DNA of 64,000 nt from Dongia sedimenti (GTDB taxonomy: Bacteria; Pseudomonadota; Alphaproteobacteria; Dongiales; Dongiaceae). Every line of letters starts with the position of its first letter. Position 1 is the first letter of the stretch. Below, piece after piece: positions 34,791-44,051 of this stretch. The position numbers and the translations under genes were made by a program. The stretch covers positions 158,411 to 222,410 of the forward strand of contig JAUYVI010000008.1 of the NCBI GenBank assembly GCA_030715195.1, in the 5' to 3' direction. Below the pieces are notes generated by a model. It had not been told where the DNA came from and did no database searches. It saw only the letters and a list, made by a program, of their open reading frames with translations.

Positions 34791-35036
34791 CTCTCTACCC
34801 CTACTCACTCAGGTCCATCCACAGCGTGAACCATTGGGCTGAGGATATACGACGGTTTGGGCCGGCGATACAATTGCACCAGGCGCTTGGGCGCCATGCC
34901 GAAGGGCCGGCTGGTCCAGAAATAACACTGCTATTTCAGTGCATTAGTTGGACTGATCACGGCGATTGAGGGGTTTCATTGCCCAGGAGCAGGCGTTCAG
35001 GGGCCGCGCCGGCGAGAAAGCTGTCGAGGTATTAGA

Positions 35037-36110
35037 CTAGCCCGGCTCAGTCGCATCGCCGTTGGCTTGCGATTTTCCGTTCGCGCCCTTCTTTGGATCC
35101 TGCTTCGACCTGCTAAAGGCACTGGGCCCGGCTTGGCGGAGTAGTTCTGCAGCTTCAGCCAGTGGGTGCTTCGGCTCACGCCCAAAATCCAACTGCCTTG
35201 GCAAAAGTATCTCTGCAAACTTCTTGAACTTTTGATCGTCGCCTTTCGAAAGCGTGAGCGCATCTCTCCTCGCGATGTAGAACGCGATCAGGCGTGAGTT
35301 GTATCGATACAGAGAAATGAGAATCTGAGTCAGAAAGATCAGGAGCCCGACAATGCCGATCCGGAGCACGGTACTGCCCGACAGTATCTCAGTATTGCTT
35401 TCCCCATTCGCCTTACTTGCTTGAGCAAGCACGGCCTCAAGAACCTTCCCGTAGTTGTCATTCGCCGTTTGATATCGGCCTATAACGGCCGGGTCGGTAG
35501 TTGTTTGGCCGTCCTTTGACTGCTGAAAAACTGCTTTAGATAGCTCAGAAGTGGCTAGCTCCCGCTCGGCACCTACGCGTACCCACACTGCCGACAGCTT
35601 TGAATCCAGCGACGAAAGATAGCCTGAGAAAATGATCAGAAAGACGCCCGCAACCAGTATCACGATGATTGTCCAATAGATCTGCGTTGCTCGCCCCTGT
35701 AGCGAAGCGACCCGCTCATCAAGATTTGCGATCACAATGTCAGCAGGTTCTCGTTTCGGCGGCGAGGGAGTGCCCGGATCAACGGCAGACTCGGCAATCG
35801 CAGTATGGCCCGACCTATGAGAAGTGACCGAGAAGTAAACTACCGCTCCAATGCCGAGAACACCGGCAATCAGAAAATTAATCACAAGCCGTATTACAAC
35901 GTAATCCGCAGAAAACCGTACGTCACCAACACCCTGAAAGAAGACGTCAAGCCCAAGAATATCAATAAAATCAAAACGCGAAACGGCCAGAGCAGAAAAC
36001 ACTCCGACAATTAGAACTCCCACCGCGAACGCTATCCGAAGGCGATTTAATCTCCTCTCATTCAGGAGATCTGGCTCACCCTTGATGCGTCCACTGTTGT
36101 TTTCCGACAT
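35037..36110 (-). CDS. Four-helix membrane protein of unknown family
   Basis: The 357-aa protein has predicted membrane helices at about 24-45, 72-95, 143-164 and 246-267. A soluble loop of about 80 residues lies between helices three and four (RVGAERELATSELSKAVF, then NDNYGKVLEAVLAQ), and a charged C-terminal tail is rich in Lys and Ser. The ATG has AGGGGG five bases upstream. Base composition is clearly lower in GC than every neighbour and codons are less biased, which suggests recent transfer. I recognise no family. It stands alone between the aroG-type operon and gor, with about 245 bp (34791-35036) and 128 bp (36111-36238) of lower-GC flanks that hold no other gene. Confidence 0.75.
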   Translation of the reverse strand: MSENNSGRIKGEPDLLNERRLNRLRIAFAVGVLIVGVFSALAVSRFDFIDILGLDVFFQGVGDVRFSADYVVIRLVINFLIAGVLGIGAVVYFSVTSHRSGHTAIAESAVDPGTPSPPKREPADIVIANLDERVASLQGRATQIYWTIIVILVAGVFLIIFSGYLSSLDSKLSAVWVRVGAERELATSELSKAVFQQSKDGQTTTDPAVIGRYQTANDNYGKVLEAVLAQASKANGESNTEILSGSTVLRIGIVGLLIFLTQILISLYRYNSRLIAFYIARRDALTLSKGDDQKFKKFAEILLPRQLDFGREPKHPLAEAAELLRQAGPSAFSRSKQDPKKGANGKSQANGDATEPG

Positions 36111-36238
36111 TGCGTCCCCCTAGCTGCGACCTTGGTCGCGACGCACAGGGTGATGCTAAGCGCTAACCCCATCGAAGTCGACACTCATTGCTTGAAAATA
36201 GGGAGCCGAATGACCTCGTTTCTTCCAAGTGTTAACAA

Positions 36239-37627
36239 CTAGGCCTCCATCGCCTCCAGGCCCGGTTCGACCGGCTCCGGCTCCGGGGTGCGCATGGTGA
36301 CGAATTCCTCGGCGGCGGTGGGATGGAGCGCGACGGTCTGGTCGAACTGGCCCTTGGTGGCGCCCATCTTCACCGCGACCGCCAGGGACTGGATGATCTC
36401 CGGCGCGTCGGCGCCGACCATATGGACGCCGAGCACGACCTGGCTGTCGCGATCGACCACCAGCTTCATGAAGGTGCGCTCGCTCGAGCCGGAGAGCGTG
36501 TGCTTCAGCGCCTTGAAGCTGGTCTTGTAGATGTCGAGCCGGCGGCCCTCGCTGCGCGCCGCGTTCTCGCTCATACCGACGGTCGCCACCGGCGGCTGGC
36601 TGAACACCGCATGGGCGACATTGCTGTGATCCATCGCCCAGTTCTTGCCGCCGAACACCGTATCGGCGAAGGCCATCGCCTCCTTGATCGCCACCGGCGT
36701 CAAGGCGATGCGATCGGTGCAGTCGCCGATCGCATAGATGTTCTCGACCGAGGTCCGGGAATAGCCATCGACCCGGATCACGCCCCGCCGGTCGAGATCG
36801 GTGCCGACCGCTTCCAGGCCCATGTCCCGGGTGTTGGGCACGCGGCCGGTGGCGTAGAGGACCTGATCGACCTCCAGGGTTGCACCGCCCTTCAGCGTTA
36901 CCTTGAGATGCGCGCCGGCCTTCTCGATCGCCTCGACCTCGGTGTTCACGCGCAGGTCGATGCCCTTCTTCTTGACCTCCTCGGTCACGAAGGCGCGGAC
37001 GTCGTCGTCGAAGCCGCGCAGCACCGGCGCGCCGCGATAGAGCAGATGCACCTTGGCACCGAGCCCGTTGAAGATCCCGGCGAATTCCAGGGCGATATAG
37101 CCGCCGCCCACCACCGCGACCCGCTTCGGCAGATGCGCGAGGTGGAAGGCCTCGTTCGAGGTGATGGAATGCTCGATGCCGGGAAGCTGCGGCCGCTCCG
37201 GCCGGCCGCCGGTCGCGACCAGGATGGTCTGCGCGGTGACGCGGCGGCCATCGACCTCGACGGTGTGCCGGTCGACCAGCCGGGCCCGGGCCTCGATCAC
37301 CTGAACCTTCGATTTCTTGAGCAGATCGACATAGATCGCGGAGAGGCGCGCGATCTCCTTGTCCTTGTTCTCGATCAGCTTCGGCCAGCTGAACTGCGCC
37401 TCGGGGATGGTCCAGCCGAACCCGGCAGCATCCGCAATCTCATCATGGACATGGGAGGCGTAGACCAGCAGCTTCTTCGGCACGCAGCCGCGAATGACGC
37501 AGGTGCCGCCCCAGCGGTATTCCTCGGCGATGGCGACTTTGGCGCCGTAGCCGGCCGACATCCGTGCGGCGCGGACCCCGCCGGAGCCGCCGCCGATCAC
37601 AAAAAGATCATAGTCATAGAGCGCCAT
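36239..37627 (-). CDS. gor: Glutathione-disulfide reductase
   Basis: Gor regenerates reduced glutathione with NADPH. The 462-aa flavoprotein has the FAD loop VIGGGSGGVRAAR (10-22), the redox-active disulfide Cys43/Cys48 in GGTCVIRGCVPKK, and the second nucleotide-binding loop VVGGGYIALEFAGIF. YAIGDCTDRIALTPVA and the catalytic-base region VALHPTAAEE lie near the C terminus. CVIRGC is the usual alphaproteobacterial variant of the CVNVGC motif. The polyamine-type transporter operon ends 39 bp upstream, so read-through into gor is possible. Confidence 0.93.
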   Translation of the reverse strand: MALYDYDLFVIGGGSGGVRAARMSAGYGAKVAIAEEYRWGGTCVIRGCVPKKLLVYASHVHDEIADAAGFGWTIPEAQFSWPKLIENKDKEIARLSAIYVDLLKKSKVQVIEARARLVDRHTVEVDGRRVTAQTILVATGGRPERPQLPGIEHSITSNEAFHLAHLPKRVAVVGGGYIALEFAGIFNGLGAKVHLLYRGAPVLRGFDDDVRAFVTEEVKKKGIDLRVNTEVEAIEKAGAHLKVTLKGGATLEVDQVLYATGRVPNTRDMGLEAVGTDLDRRGVIRVDGYSRTSVENIYAIGDCTDRIALTPVAIKEAMAFADTVFGGKNWAMDHSNVAHAVFSQPPVATVGMSENAARSEGRRLDIYKTSFKALKHTLSGSSERTFMKLVVDRDSQVVLGVHMVGADAPEIIQSLAVAVKMGATKGQFDQTVALHPTAAEEFVTMRTPEPEPVEPGLEAMEA

Positions 37628-37666
37628 GGCCGAACCCTCGTGCCGTTACGGGAAATGTAGGCGCGG

Positions 37667-38728
37667 CTAGAGGATCCGGCAATGCTCCGGGTCGATGCCC
37701 ACCCCGACGGTTTCGCCGAGGCTGCGGGCCTTCTCATGCAGCGAGGAGAGCGCCCGGAGGCGCTGGCCGCCCGCCAGCTCCACCTCATAGCGCGCCAGGG
37801 CGCCGAGATAGTCCACATCGACGATCCGGGCCATGATCGGGACGGTGCATTCCGGGGTGACCACCACTTTCTCGGCGCGGACCACCACCTTGACCGCATC
37901 ACCGGGCTTGACCGGGCGGGCGTGGCCGCCGCCGACCAGCAGATTGGCGCCGCCGGCCAGGCGGACCTGCACCGCCTCGCCCTGCATGGCGACCACGGTG
38001 GCCTGGAGGAAGTTGGCATTGCCGAGGAATCCCGCCACGAACTCGGTCTGCGGATGCTCGTAGACGTCGAAGGGCGAGCCCATCTGCTCGATCCGGCCCC
38101 GGTTCATCACCACCACGCGGTCGGACATGGCGAGCGCCTCGCCCTGGTCGTGGGTGACGAAGATGGTGGTGATGCCGGTCTGGCGCTGGATCTGCTTCAG
38201 CTCGACCCGCATCTCGTCGCGCAGGTTGGCGTCGAGCGCCGAAAGCGGCTCGTCGAGCAGCAGGACATCGGGCTCGATCACGATGGCGCGGGCCAGCGCA
38301 ATGCGCTGCTGCTGGCCGCCGGAGAGCTCGGAAGGCAGCTTCTTCTCGACCCCGGGCAGGCGCACGATTTCGAGCGCGCGCTTCACCTTCGCGGCGATCG
38401 CGGGCTTCGGCACGTTGCGGTATTTGAGCCCGAAGCCGATGTTGTCGAAGATCGTCTTGTGCGGGAACAGCGCGTAGTTCTGGAAGACGAGGCCGATGTT
38501 GCGCTTGTGGATCGGCACGTCGTTCACCCGCCGCCCGGCGATCTCGATATCGCCCGCGGTCGGATTCACCAGCCCGGCGATCGAGCGCAGGATCGTGGTC
38601 TTGCCGCAGCCGGACGGCCCGAGCAGGGTCAGGAACGTGCCCTTCTCGATCGACAGCGAGACGTTCTCGACCGCGACGAAGCTGCCATAGGCGAGCGTGA
38701 TGTTGCGGAGTTCGACGGCGTTGGTCAT
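37667..38728 (-). CDS. ABC transporter ATP-binding protein, polyamine (PotA) type
   Basis: The 353-aa ATPase has Walker A GPSGCGKTTILRS, Q-loop LVFQNYALFPH, signature LSGGQQQRIALARA, Walker B VLLLDEPLSALDANLRDEM and switch His in VTHDQGEALAMSD. A C-terminal TOBE domain of about 110 residues follows, as in PotA and related importers. It energises uptake through the two permeases encoded upstream. The ATG at 38728 begins the family match; the frame is open for 20 further codons. It is the fourth gene of the permease-permease-binding protein-ATPase unit. Confidence 0.92.
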   Translation of the reverse strand: MTNAVELRNITLAYGSFVAVENVSLSIEKGTFLTLLGPSGCGKTTILRSIAGLVNPTAGDIEIAGRRVNDVPIHKRNIGLVFQNYALFPHKTIFDNIGFGLKYRNVPKPAIAAKVKRALEIVRLPGVEKKLPSELSGGQQQRIALARAIVIEPDVLLLDEPLSALDANLRDEMRVELKQIQRQTGITTIFVTHDQGEALAMSDRVVVMNRGRIEQMGSPFDVYEHPQTEFVAGFLGNANFLQATVVAMQGEAVQVRLAGGANLLVGGGHARPVKPGDAVKVVVRAEKVVVTPECTVPIMARIVDVDYLGALARYEVELAGGQRLRALSSLHEKARSLGETVGVGIDPEHCRIL

Positions 38729-38800
38729 GCGGTGGTTCACTTGCAGGAGTGACGGCGCCCGGGCATCTGCCCGGGCGCCGGTATTCAACTCAGAACAGGA

Positions 38801-39946
38801 TCACGCACCCTTGGAGATGCGGTCCCACTGCTTGGTCCATTCGTCGCTGTGCGACGACCAGTAGTCCGGATTGGCGAAGGTCAGCGACGTCATCTCGCCG
38901 GTCGGGTCGAAGGCCGGGAGCTTGGCGATCTTGTCGGTGAGCTTCACCTTCTTCGGATCGAGCGAGGGCGGATAGTTCTGCCCTTCGGCCACCGCGATCG
39001 CGGTCGCCGGGTCGAGCATGAAGTTGATCAGCTCCTCACACTCGGCCATCGGCGAGCCCTTCAGGATCAGCATATCCTCCATCCAGGCATAGCTGCCCTT
39101 GGGATCGTGATAGGCCACCGGCGCACCCTGCTGCTGCAGCGCCGCAATGCGGCCGGACCAGGCCTCGGTGACGACGATCTCCTCCTTGGCCATGAGGTCC
39201 ATCAGCTCGGCGCCGGAGCTCCAGTACTTCTTGGTCATGTCGCGGGCTTCGCGGACCTTGGCCCACACCGCTTCCATGTCCTGCGCGTTGTTCGGGTCCT
39301 GGCCGGTCTGCAGCGAGGCGTACCAGACCCGGGTGACCATGTCGCCATAGGCGCCGATCTTGCCGGCGTACTTCTTGTCGACCAGCAGGTTGGCGCCCTT
39401 CTCCTTGGCTTCCGCTTCGGAGATGACCTTGGTGTTGTAGGCGATGCCGGTGGTGCCGTAGTCGTAGGGCACGCAGGAGAGCTTCGGCGTCATCTTGCGG
39501 AACGGCTCGATCATCGCGGTCATGACGTTCGCCATGTTCGGGATGTTGGCCTCGTTGATCTCCGAGACCCAACCGTTGTCGATGTACTTCTTGTAGTACT
39601 CGACGCCGGAGGAGTGGATCACCTGGAAATCCTGGCCGGGGGTCGCCGCCTTCAGCTTGGTGATGACGACGTTCTCGTCGTCGAAGGTGCCCTGCACCAC
39701 CTTGCGGCCGGTCTTCGCCGTGTAGGGCTGGAAGGCGTACTTGTCGATCGCCTCCTGCACCACGCCACCCCAGCCGTCGAAGCGCACTTCGCTCGCGGCA
39801 GCCAGCGCGTTGCGGCTCCAATTGGTCATGACGCCCATCGAGGCCGCCGCCGCCGCGGTCAGGCCCAGGAACTTGCGCCGGTCGATGGCGCCGTTGCCAT
39901 AAGCTTCCTTCAGCCGCTCCAGGCGGCGGGTCGAACTCATCTTCAT
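38801..39946 (-). CDS. Extracellular solute-binding protein, polyamine type
   Basis: A 381-aa periplasmic binding protein. The N terminus has a twin-arginine export signal (DRRKFLGLTAAAAASMG around residues 22-38). The mature protein shows the PotD/PotF pattern: VVQGTFDDENVVITKLKA, CVPYDYGTTGIAYN, KEEIVVTEAWSGR and SYAWMEDMLILKGSP. Putrescine, spermidine or a similar cation is likely, but other small ligands are possible. The ATG at 39946 has AGGAG upstream. Use of Tat export is noteworthy but not rare for binding proteins in this group. Confidence 0.9.
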   Translation of the reverse strand: MKMSSTRRLERLKEAYGNGAIDRRKFLGLTAAAAASMGVMTNWSRNALAAASEVRFDGWGGVVQEAIDKYAFQPYTAKTGRKVVQGTFDDENVVITKLKAATPGQDFQVIHSSGVEYYKKYIDNGWVSEINEANIPNMANVMTAMIEPFRKMTPKLSCVPYDYGTTGIAYNTKVISEAEAKEKGANLLVDKKYAGKIGAYGDMVTRVWYASLQTGQDPNNAQDMEAVWAKVREARDMTKKYWSSGAELMDLMAKEEIVVTEAWSGRIAALQQQGAPVAYHDPKGSYAWMEDMLILKGSPMAECEELINFMLDPATAIAVAEGQNYPPSLDPKKVKLTDKIAKLPAFDPTGEMTSLTFANPDYWSSHSDEWTKQWDRISKGA

Positions 39947-39977
39947 CTCTCGCACTCCTCTGTTGATCTTTGTGATT

Positions 39978-40781
39978 CTAGGCTTTGGTCTGGCGTCGAA
40001 TGGTCAGGCGCGCCAGCGCGCCTCCCAGCAGCGGCAGCCCCACCGTGATGACGATCATCAGGGCACCGAGGGCGTTGATTTGCGGGCTGATGGAAACTTT
40101 CAGCATGCCGAGGATCTCGGTCGGCATGGTCTCGACCCCCGGCGGGCGCCAGAACACGCTGGCCGAGACGTTGTCGAAGGAGATCGTGAAGGCGAGCAGC
40201 AGGCCCGCCAGCACCGCCGGCATGATCAGCGGCATGGTGATCTCGCGGAAGGCCTGCAGGCGGTTGGCGCCGAGCGACAAGGCCGCCTCCTCATAGACCC
40301 GCTTCACGCCGATGAGACGCGCCTGCACCACCAGCACGACATAGGGCAGCGAGAGCAGGATGTGGCCCAGCAGCAGCAGGCCGAAATTCGCCTTCATCCC
40401 GGCCGCCCGATTGGCCAGCAGCAGGCCGACGCCGAGCACCGTCTCCGGCACCAGCACCGGGCCGACGATCAGCGCGTTGACCCAGTGCTTGCCGGGGAAC
40501 TCGTAGCGCACCAGCGCCAGCGCCGCCATGGTGCCGATCGTGGTGCAGACCAAAGCGGTCACGATGCCGATCCAGAGCGAGGTCTTGAAGGCGCGGACCA
40601 CGCTCTCGTTCTGCATGAGCTCGCCGTACCAGTGCAGCGAGAACCCGGTCATCGGGAAGCCGCCGAACTGCGAGGCGTTGAAGGAGAGGATCAGCACCAC
40701 GATGATCGGCGCGAACATGAAGAGATAGACCAGGAAGGTCACCAGCTTGATCAGCCCCCAGCCGCGCGCGCTCTCGTTCAT
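39978..40781 (-). CDS. ABC transporter permease, PotC type
   Basis: The 267-aa integral membrane protein has six predicted helices and the EAA loop (EEAALSLGANRLQAFREITMP-like, read in parts) that contacts the ATPase. FAPIIVVLILSFN at the N terminus and SFDNVSASVFWRPPGVETMP are typical of PotC/YdcV permeases. Its ATG overlaps the stop of the first permease by four bases (ATGA). The longer frame reaching 41405 is an out-of-frame reading of the first permease and not part of this protein. Confidence 0.92.
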   Translation of the reverse strand: MNESARGWGLIKLVTFLVYLFMFAPIIVVLILSFNASQFGGFPMTGFSLHWYGELMQNESVVRAFKTSLWIGIVTALVCTTIGTMAALALVRYEFPGKHWVNALIVGPVLVPETVLGVGLLLANRAAGMKANFGLLLLGHILLSLPYVVLVVQARLIGVKRVYEEAALSLGANRLQAFREITMPLIMPAVLAGLLLAFTISFDNVSASVFWRPPGVETMPTEILGMLKVSISPQINALGALMIVITVGLPLLGGALARLTIRRQTKA

Positions 40782-41659
40782 CGGGAAAGGCCCTTGGTGA
40801 TGGTCGAGAGGCCCATGTAGCGGCTGTAGATGATGGAGACGATGCCGAGCAGCACCAGCAGCACGACCGAGAGCGTGGTGCCCATCGGCCAGTTCAGCTC
40901 CTTCATGATCGTGTCGAAGATCAGGTTGCCGAACAGGGAATCCTTGCGGCCGCCGAGGATCTGCGGCGTCACATAGGAGCCGGCGGCGAGCACGAAGCTC
41001 AGCAGCAGCCCGGCCCCAAGGCCCGGCAGCGAGAGCGGCAAGGTCACTTCCTTGAAGGCCTGCCAATTGGTGCAGCCGAGCGAGCGCGCGGCCGAGATCA
41101 GGTTCCGGTCGATGCCGTCGAGGCTGACATAGATGTTGAGGACCATGTAGGGCAGCAGGAAGTGGATCATGCCCATGATCACCGAGCCTTCGGTGTAGAG
41201 CATCGGGATCGGCTCGGAGATGAGACCAAGCCCCATCAGGCTGGCGTTGATCACGCCCTTCTCGCCCAGGATATGCACCCAGGAGAAGGTGCGGATGGTG
41301 AAGCTGATCCAGAACGGCACGATCAGCAGCAGGAGCAGCAGCCATTTGTGGCGGAACGAGGTCATGGCGATGAAATAGGCCGGCGGATAGCCCATCACCG
41401 CGCAAAGCAGCGCCGTGATCGCCGAGATCCGCGCGGTTTTCCAGAGAAAGCCGTGGTAGTAGGAATCGGAGAAGAACTCATGCCAATTGCCGAGATTGAG
41501 ATCCGGCGTCTCCACCCCCGCGGTCTGGAACTTGTAGAAGCTGTAGACCAGCATGATGCCGATCGGTACCAGCATCAACAGGACCAGCGCCGCCAGGGTC
41601 GGCGCCAGGAGGATCCAAGGGCGCCGCTTTTCGGCCGCGCTCAACATCGAAACGGCCAT
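40778..41659 (-). CDS. ABC transporter permease, PotB type
   Basis: The 293-aa membrane protein has six helices, LLAPTLAALVLLMLVPIGIM as the first, and an EAA loop in AARSLGCTNWQAFKEVTLP. SYVTPQILGGRKDSLFGNLI is the usual PotB/PotH stretch. It is the first gene of the transporter operon, so the promoter should lie in the 150 bp shared with divergent dapF (41660-41812). It pairs with the PotC-type permease to form the channel. Confidence 0.92.
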   Translation of the reverse strand: MAVSMLSAAEKRRPWILLAPTLAALVLLMLVPIGIMLVYSFYKFQTAGVETPDLNLGNWHEFFSDSYYHGFLWKTARISAITALLCAVMGYPPAYFIAMTSFRHKWLLLLLLIVPFWISFTIRTFSWVHILGEKGVINASLMGLGLISEPIPMLYTEGSVIMGMIHFLLPYMVLNIYVSLDGIDRNLISAARSLGCTNWQAFKEVTLPLSLPGLGAGLLLSFVLAAGSYVTPQILGGRKDSLFGNLIFDTIMKELNWPMGTTLSVVLLVLLGIVSIIYSRYMGLSTITKGLSR

Positions 41660-41812
41660 GGCCGCCTACCCCGTTACGCTCTTCACGCCCGGTCCTTCTC
41701 ATGAACGCCGCCGGGCTGCATGGCCAATATTGCATCGGCGTGTCATGTTGTGCAACCAAACCAGACGACCGGACCGCTTCTGGTCCGGATTGGTTCAGCA
41801 GGGAGAAATCGT

Positions 41813-42673
41813 GTGGGCCTGAAATTCGCCCGGATGCATGGCTGCGGCAACGACTTCGTCGTCATCGACGACCGCACCGGCGCCTGGCATGCACGGCGCG
41901 AGGCTCTGGCGCGGGAGATCTGCGACCGGCGGCGCGGCCTGGGCGGCGACGGCTTGATCTTGATCCAGCCGGGTCGCGACGGCGCGGATTTTCGCATGAC
42001 CTATGTGAATCGCACCGGCATGGACGGCGAGATGTGCGGCAACGGCGCGCGCTGCACCGTGCTGCGCGCGGCGCAGCTGGGGTTGATCCGCAGCGCGGGT
42101 TTGATGGCAACCGATGCCGGCCCGATCCGCGCGGCGATCGACGGATCCGCCATCACGTTGCAGATGACGCCGCCCATGGACGAGCGCCCGCCCCTGCGGC
42201 TCGACATCGCGGGACAGCCCTTCGATTGCTATACCATCGACACCGGCGTGCCCCATGTCGTCATCTTCCTGGATGAAGAGGCGGCGCTGGAGGCGCTGGA
42301 CGTCGATGGAGTCGGCCGAATCCTGCGCCATCACGCGGCTTTCGCGCCGCGCGGGGTGAATGCCAATTTCGCCGCGCGCCGCGGCGACGGATCCTTCCGC
42401 ATGCGCACCTATGAGCGCGGCGTTGAGATGGAAACTTTGGCCTGCGGGACGGGCGCAGTGGCGGTCGGGCTGATGGCCCATCGCAGGTTCGGCAGTGACG
42501 CTCCGGTGCTCATCCATCCGACCGGCGGCGGGTTGCTGCGGATCGGCTTCCGCGTATCAGCGGAGGGATTTTCCGACGTCACCCTCGCCGGGCCGGCCGA
42601 GCTGATCGCCGAAGGCGATATTGCGGATGGCTGGCTCGCCAATCACGGCCTCATCTCCGCTTCAGCTTCGTGA
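41813..42673 (+). CDS. dapF: Diaminopimelate epimerase
   Basis: DapF converts LL- to meso-diaminopimelate for peptidoglycan and lysine synthesis. The 286-aa protein has FARMHGCGNDFVVID at the start and the two catalytic cysteines, Cys75 in GEMCGNGARC and Cys211 in LACGTGAVA. These act as acid and base in this PLP-free epimerase. GTG at 41813, with GGGAG nine bases upstream, is preferred; an ATG 31 codons upstream lies in frame but has no family match. The 3' end overlaps the convergent ABC permease gene by 23 bp. Confidence 0.93.
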   Translation: MGLKFARMHGCGNDFVVIDDRTGAWHARREALAREICDRRRGLGGDGLILIQPGRDGADFRMTYVNRTGMDGEMCGNGARCTVLRAAQLGLIRSAGLMATDAGPIRAAIDGSAITLQMTPPMDERPPLRLDIAGQPFDCYTIDTGVPHVVIFLDEEAALEALDVDGVGRILRHHAAFAPRGVNANFAARRGDGSFRMRTYERGVEMETLACGTGAVAVGLMAHRRFGSDAPVLIHPTGGGLLRIGFRVSAEGFSDVTLAGPAELIAEGDIADGWLANHGLISASAS

Positions 42674-44051
42674 TCTCGCGCCAGCGCGCGTAGAACAGGA
42701 ACAGGGCGAAGGCTAGTTCGATGCCGATCGGCACGAAGTCGGTGCCGATATTGCCGGTCGCGATCGGCGCGACGACGGGCAGCAGATGCGGCAGTCCCGA
42801 AATCCAGAGAATGGCGGCGAGCGGCCAATAGGCCAGGGCCAGATAGATGATGCCGGCGACATCGGCCTTGGAGCGCCAGGGGCTGCAGCTCAGCCAGAGC
42901 AGCACCAGAAGGTCGCGCAGCATGAACAGCATCACCAAAGCGAGGGATGCCGACGGATGGCCGACGGCCATGATGAACATGCGGACCGCCGGCGTCGGCT
43001 CGCGCATGGATTCGACTCCGACGACATCGGCCAGTGACCAGGCAATCGCCACCGCCGATACCGCGGCGAAGACGTAGCTGATGATCCACCATGGAATGGC
43101 GCTGATCATCTCGAACCAGTTGCGGTCGCGCAGCGCCAGCAAGGCCCAGCGATACCGCACCGGGTCGCGATTGTCGGCAAAGAACGAGAGATAGGTGAGA
43201 AGAACGAAGACCAGGAAAGGAATCGCCAGCCAGCCATAGGCGTTCTCCGCGGGCGACGCCGAGATTCCGAGCACCAGCACGAAGACCAGGAACAGGGTCC
43301 AGACCCAGGGCAGGCTGCGGTATTGCAACTCGGTGCGCATCAGCCGATAGGCGGCGATGATGCTCCAGAGACAGGTCACGCCGATTGCGAACCCGCGCGC
43401 CAGATCCAGCTCGGGACTGCCGCCGGACCAGAACGTTTCATTGCTCGGCAGACCGCTGGCGCGGAAGCGCACCGAGAGCTGTTCGGAGAAGTCGCCGCGG
43501 ACGAACAGGAAATAGACCAGGAAGCCGCAGGTCTGGGCGAGCGTGATCGTCAGCCGGCGATACTGCGCGGCCTTGCGGAGCAGCAGCAGGGCGATCGAGA
43601 AAGCCGCCGCCTGCGCGACCAGGCCGCCGACGTAGAAATCGAAAGCCACCTGCAGCGGCGGCCGGCCGATGCCGCCCAACGCCTCGATCCGGTTGCTGGA
43701 CCAGAGCACGACCAGGAAGGCGATGGTGGCGCAGTACCAGACGAAACTGGCGCTGCCGATCAGCTTGCCCCAGGTCATCTGCCAGGCGCCCAGGCCGGAC
43801 ATGCGCTGGCTTTCCCAGGTTCCGCCGCTCACCTCTTCGGCCAGCGAATCCGCGGCCCGGCGCGTGCCCCAGAGGCCGACGATCACGCTGCCGCCGACAA
43901 ATTCGGCGACCTTTTGCAGCAGGCGATAGTCGTGGTTGTTGACCAGCAGGAAGGCATAGCAGGCGATCACCGTCAGGAGCGGTGCCGCGAGCAGCCGGGT
44001 CCAGGTGAACTGCACCCAGACGTTCCGGCGGAATTCCGGATTGATCCTCAT
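42651..44051 (-). CDS. ABC-2 type exporter membrane protein
   Basis: The 466-aa protein has about ten to twelve hydrophobic helices and no ATPase motif. Its start overlaps the end of the ATPase gene by four bases, which identifies it as the permease of a two-gene ABC-2 system. A basic N terminus and the block LAEEVSGGTWESQRMSGLGAWQMTWGKL (in parts), with the E-loop-like GTWE, agree with that class. Substrate is unknown. Confidence 0.8.
   Translation of the reverse strand: MRINPEFRRNVWVQFTWTRLLAAPLLTVIACYAFLLVNNHDYRLLQKVAEFVGGSVIVGLWGTRRAADSLAEEVSGGTWESQRMSGLGAWQMTWGKLIGSASFVWYCATIAFLVVLWSSNRIEALGGIGRPPLQVAFDFYVGGLVAQAAAFSIALLLLRKAAQYRRLTITLAQTCGFLVYFLFVRGDFSEQLSVRFRASGLPSNETFWSGGSPELDLARGFAIGVTCLWSIIAAYRLMRTELQYRSLPWVWTLFLVFVLVLGISASPAENAYGWLAIPFLVFVLLTYLSFFADNRDPVRYRWALLALRDRNWFEMISAIPWWIISYVFAAVSAVAIAWSLADVVGVESMREPTPAVRMFIMAVGHPSASLALVMLFMLRDLLVLLWLSCSPWRSKADVAGIIYLALAYWPLAAILWISGLPHLLPVVAPIATGNIGTDFVPIGIELAFALFLFYARWREITKLKRR

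Noticed and set aside
39978..41405. 475-codon frame that would extend the PotC-type permease upstream
   Set aside because: The first 208 codons are an out-of-frame reading of the PotB-type permease gene. The real start is the ATG overlapping that gene's stop codon.
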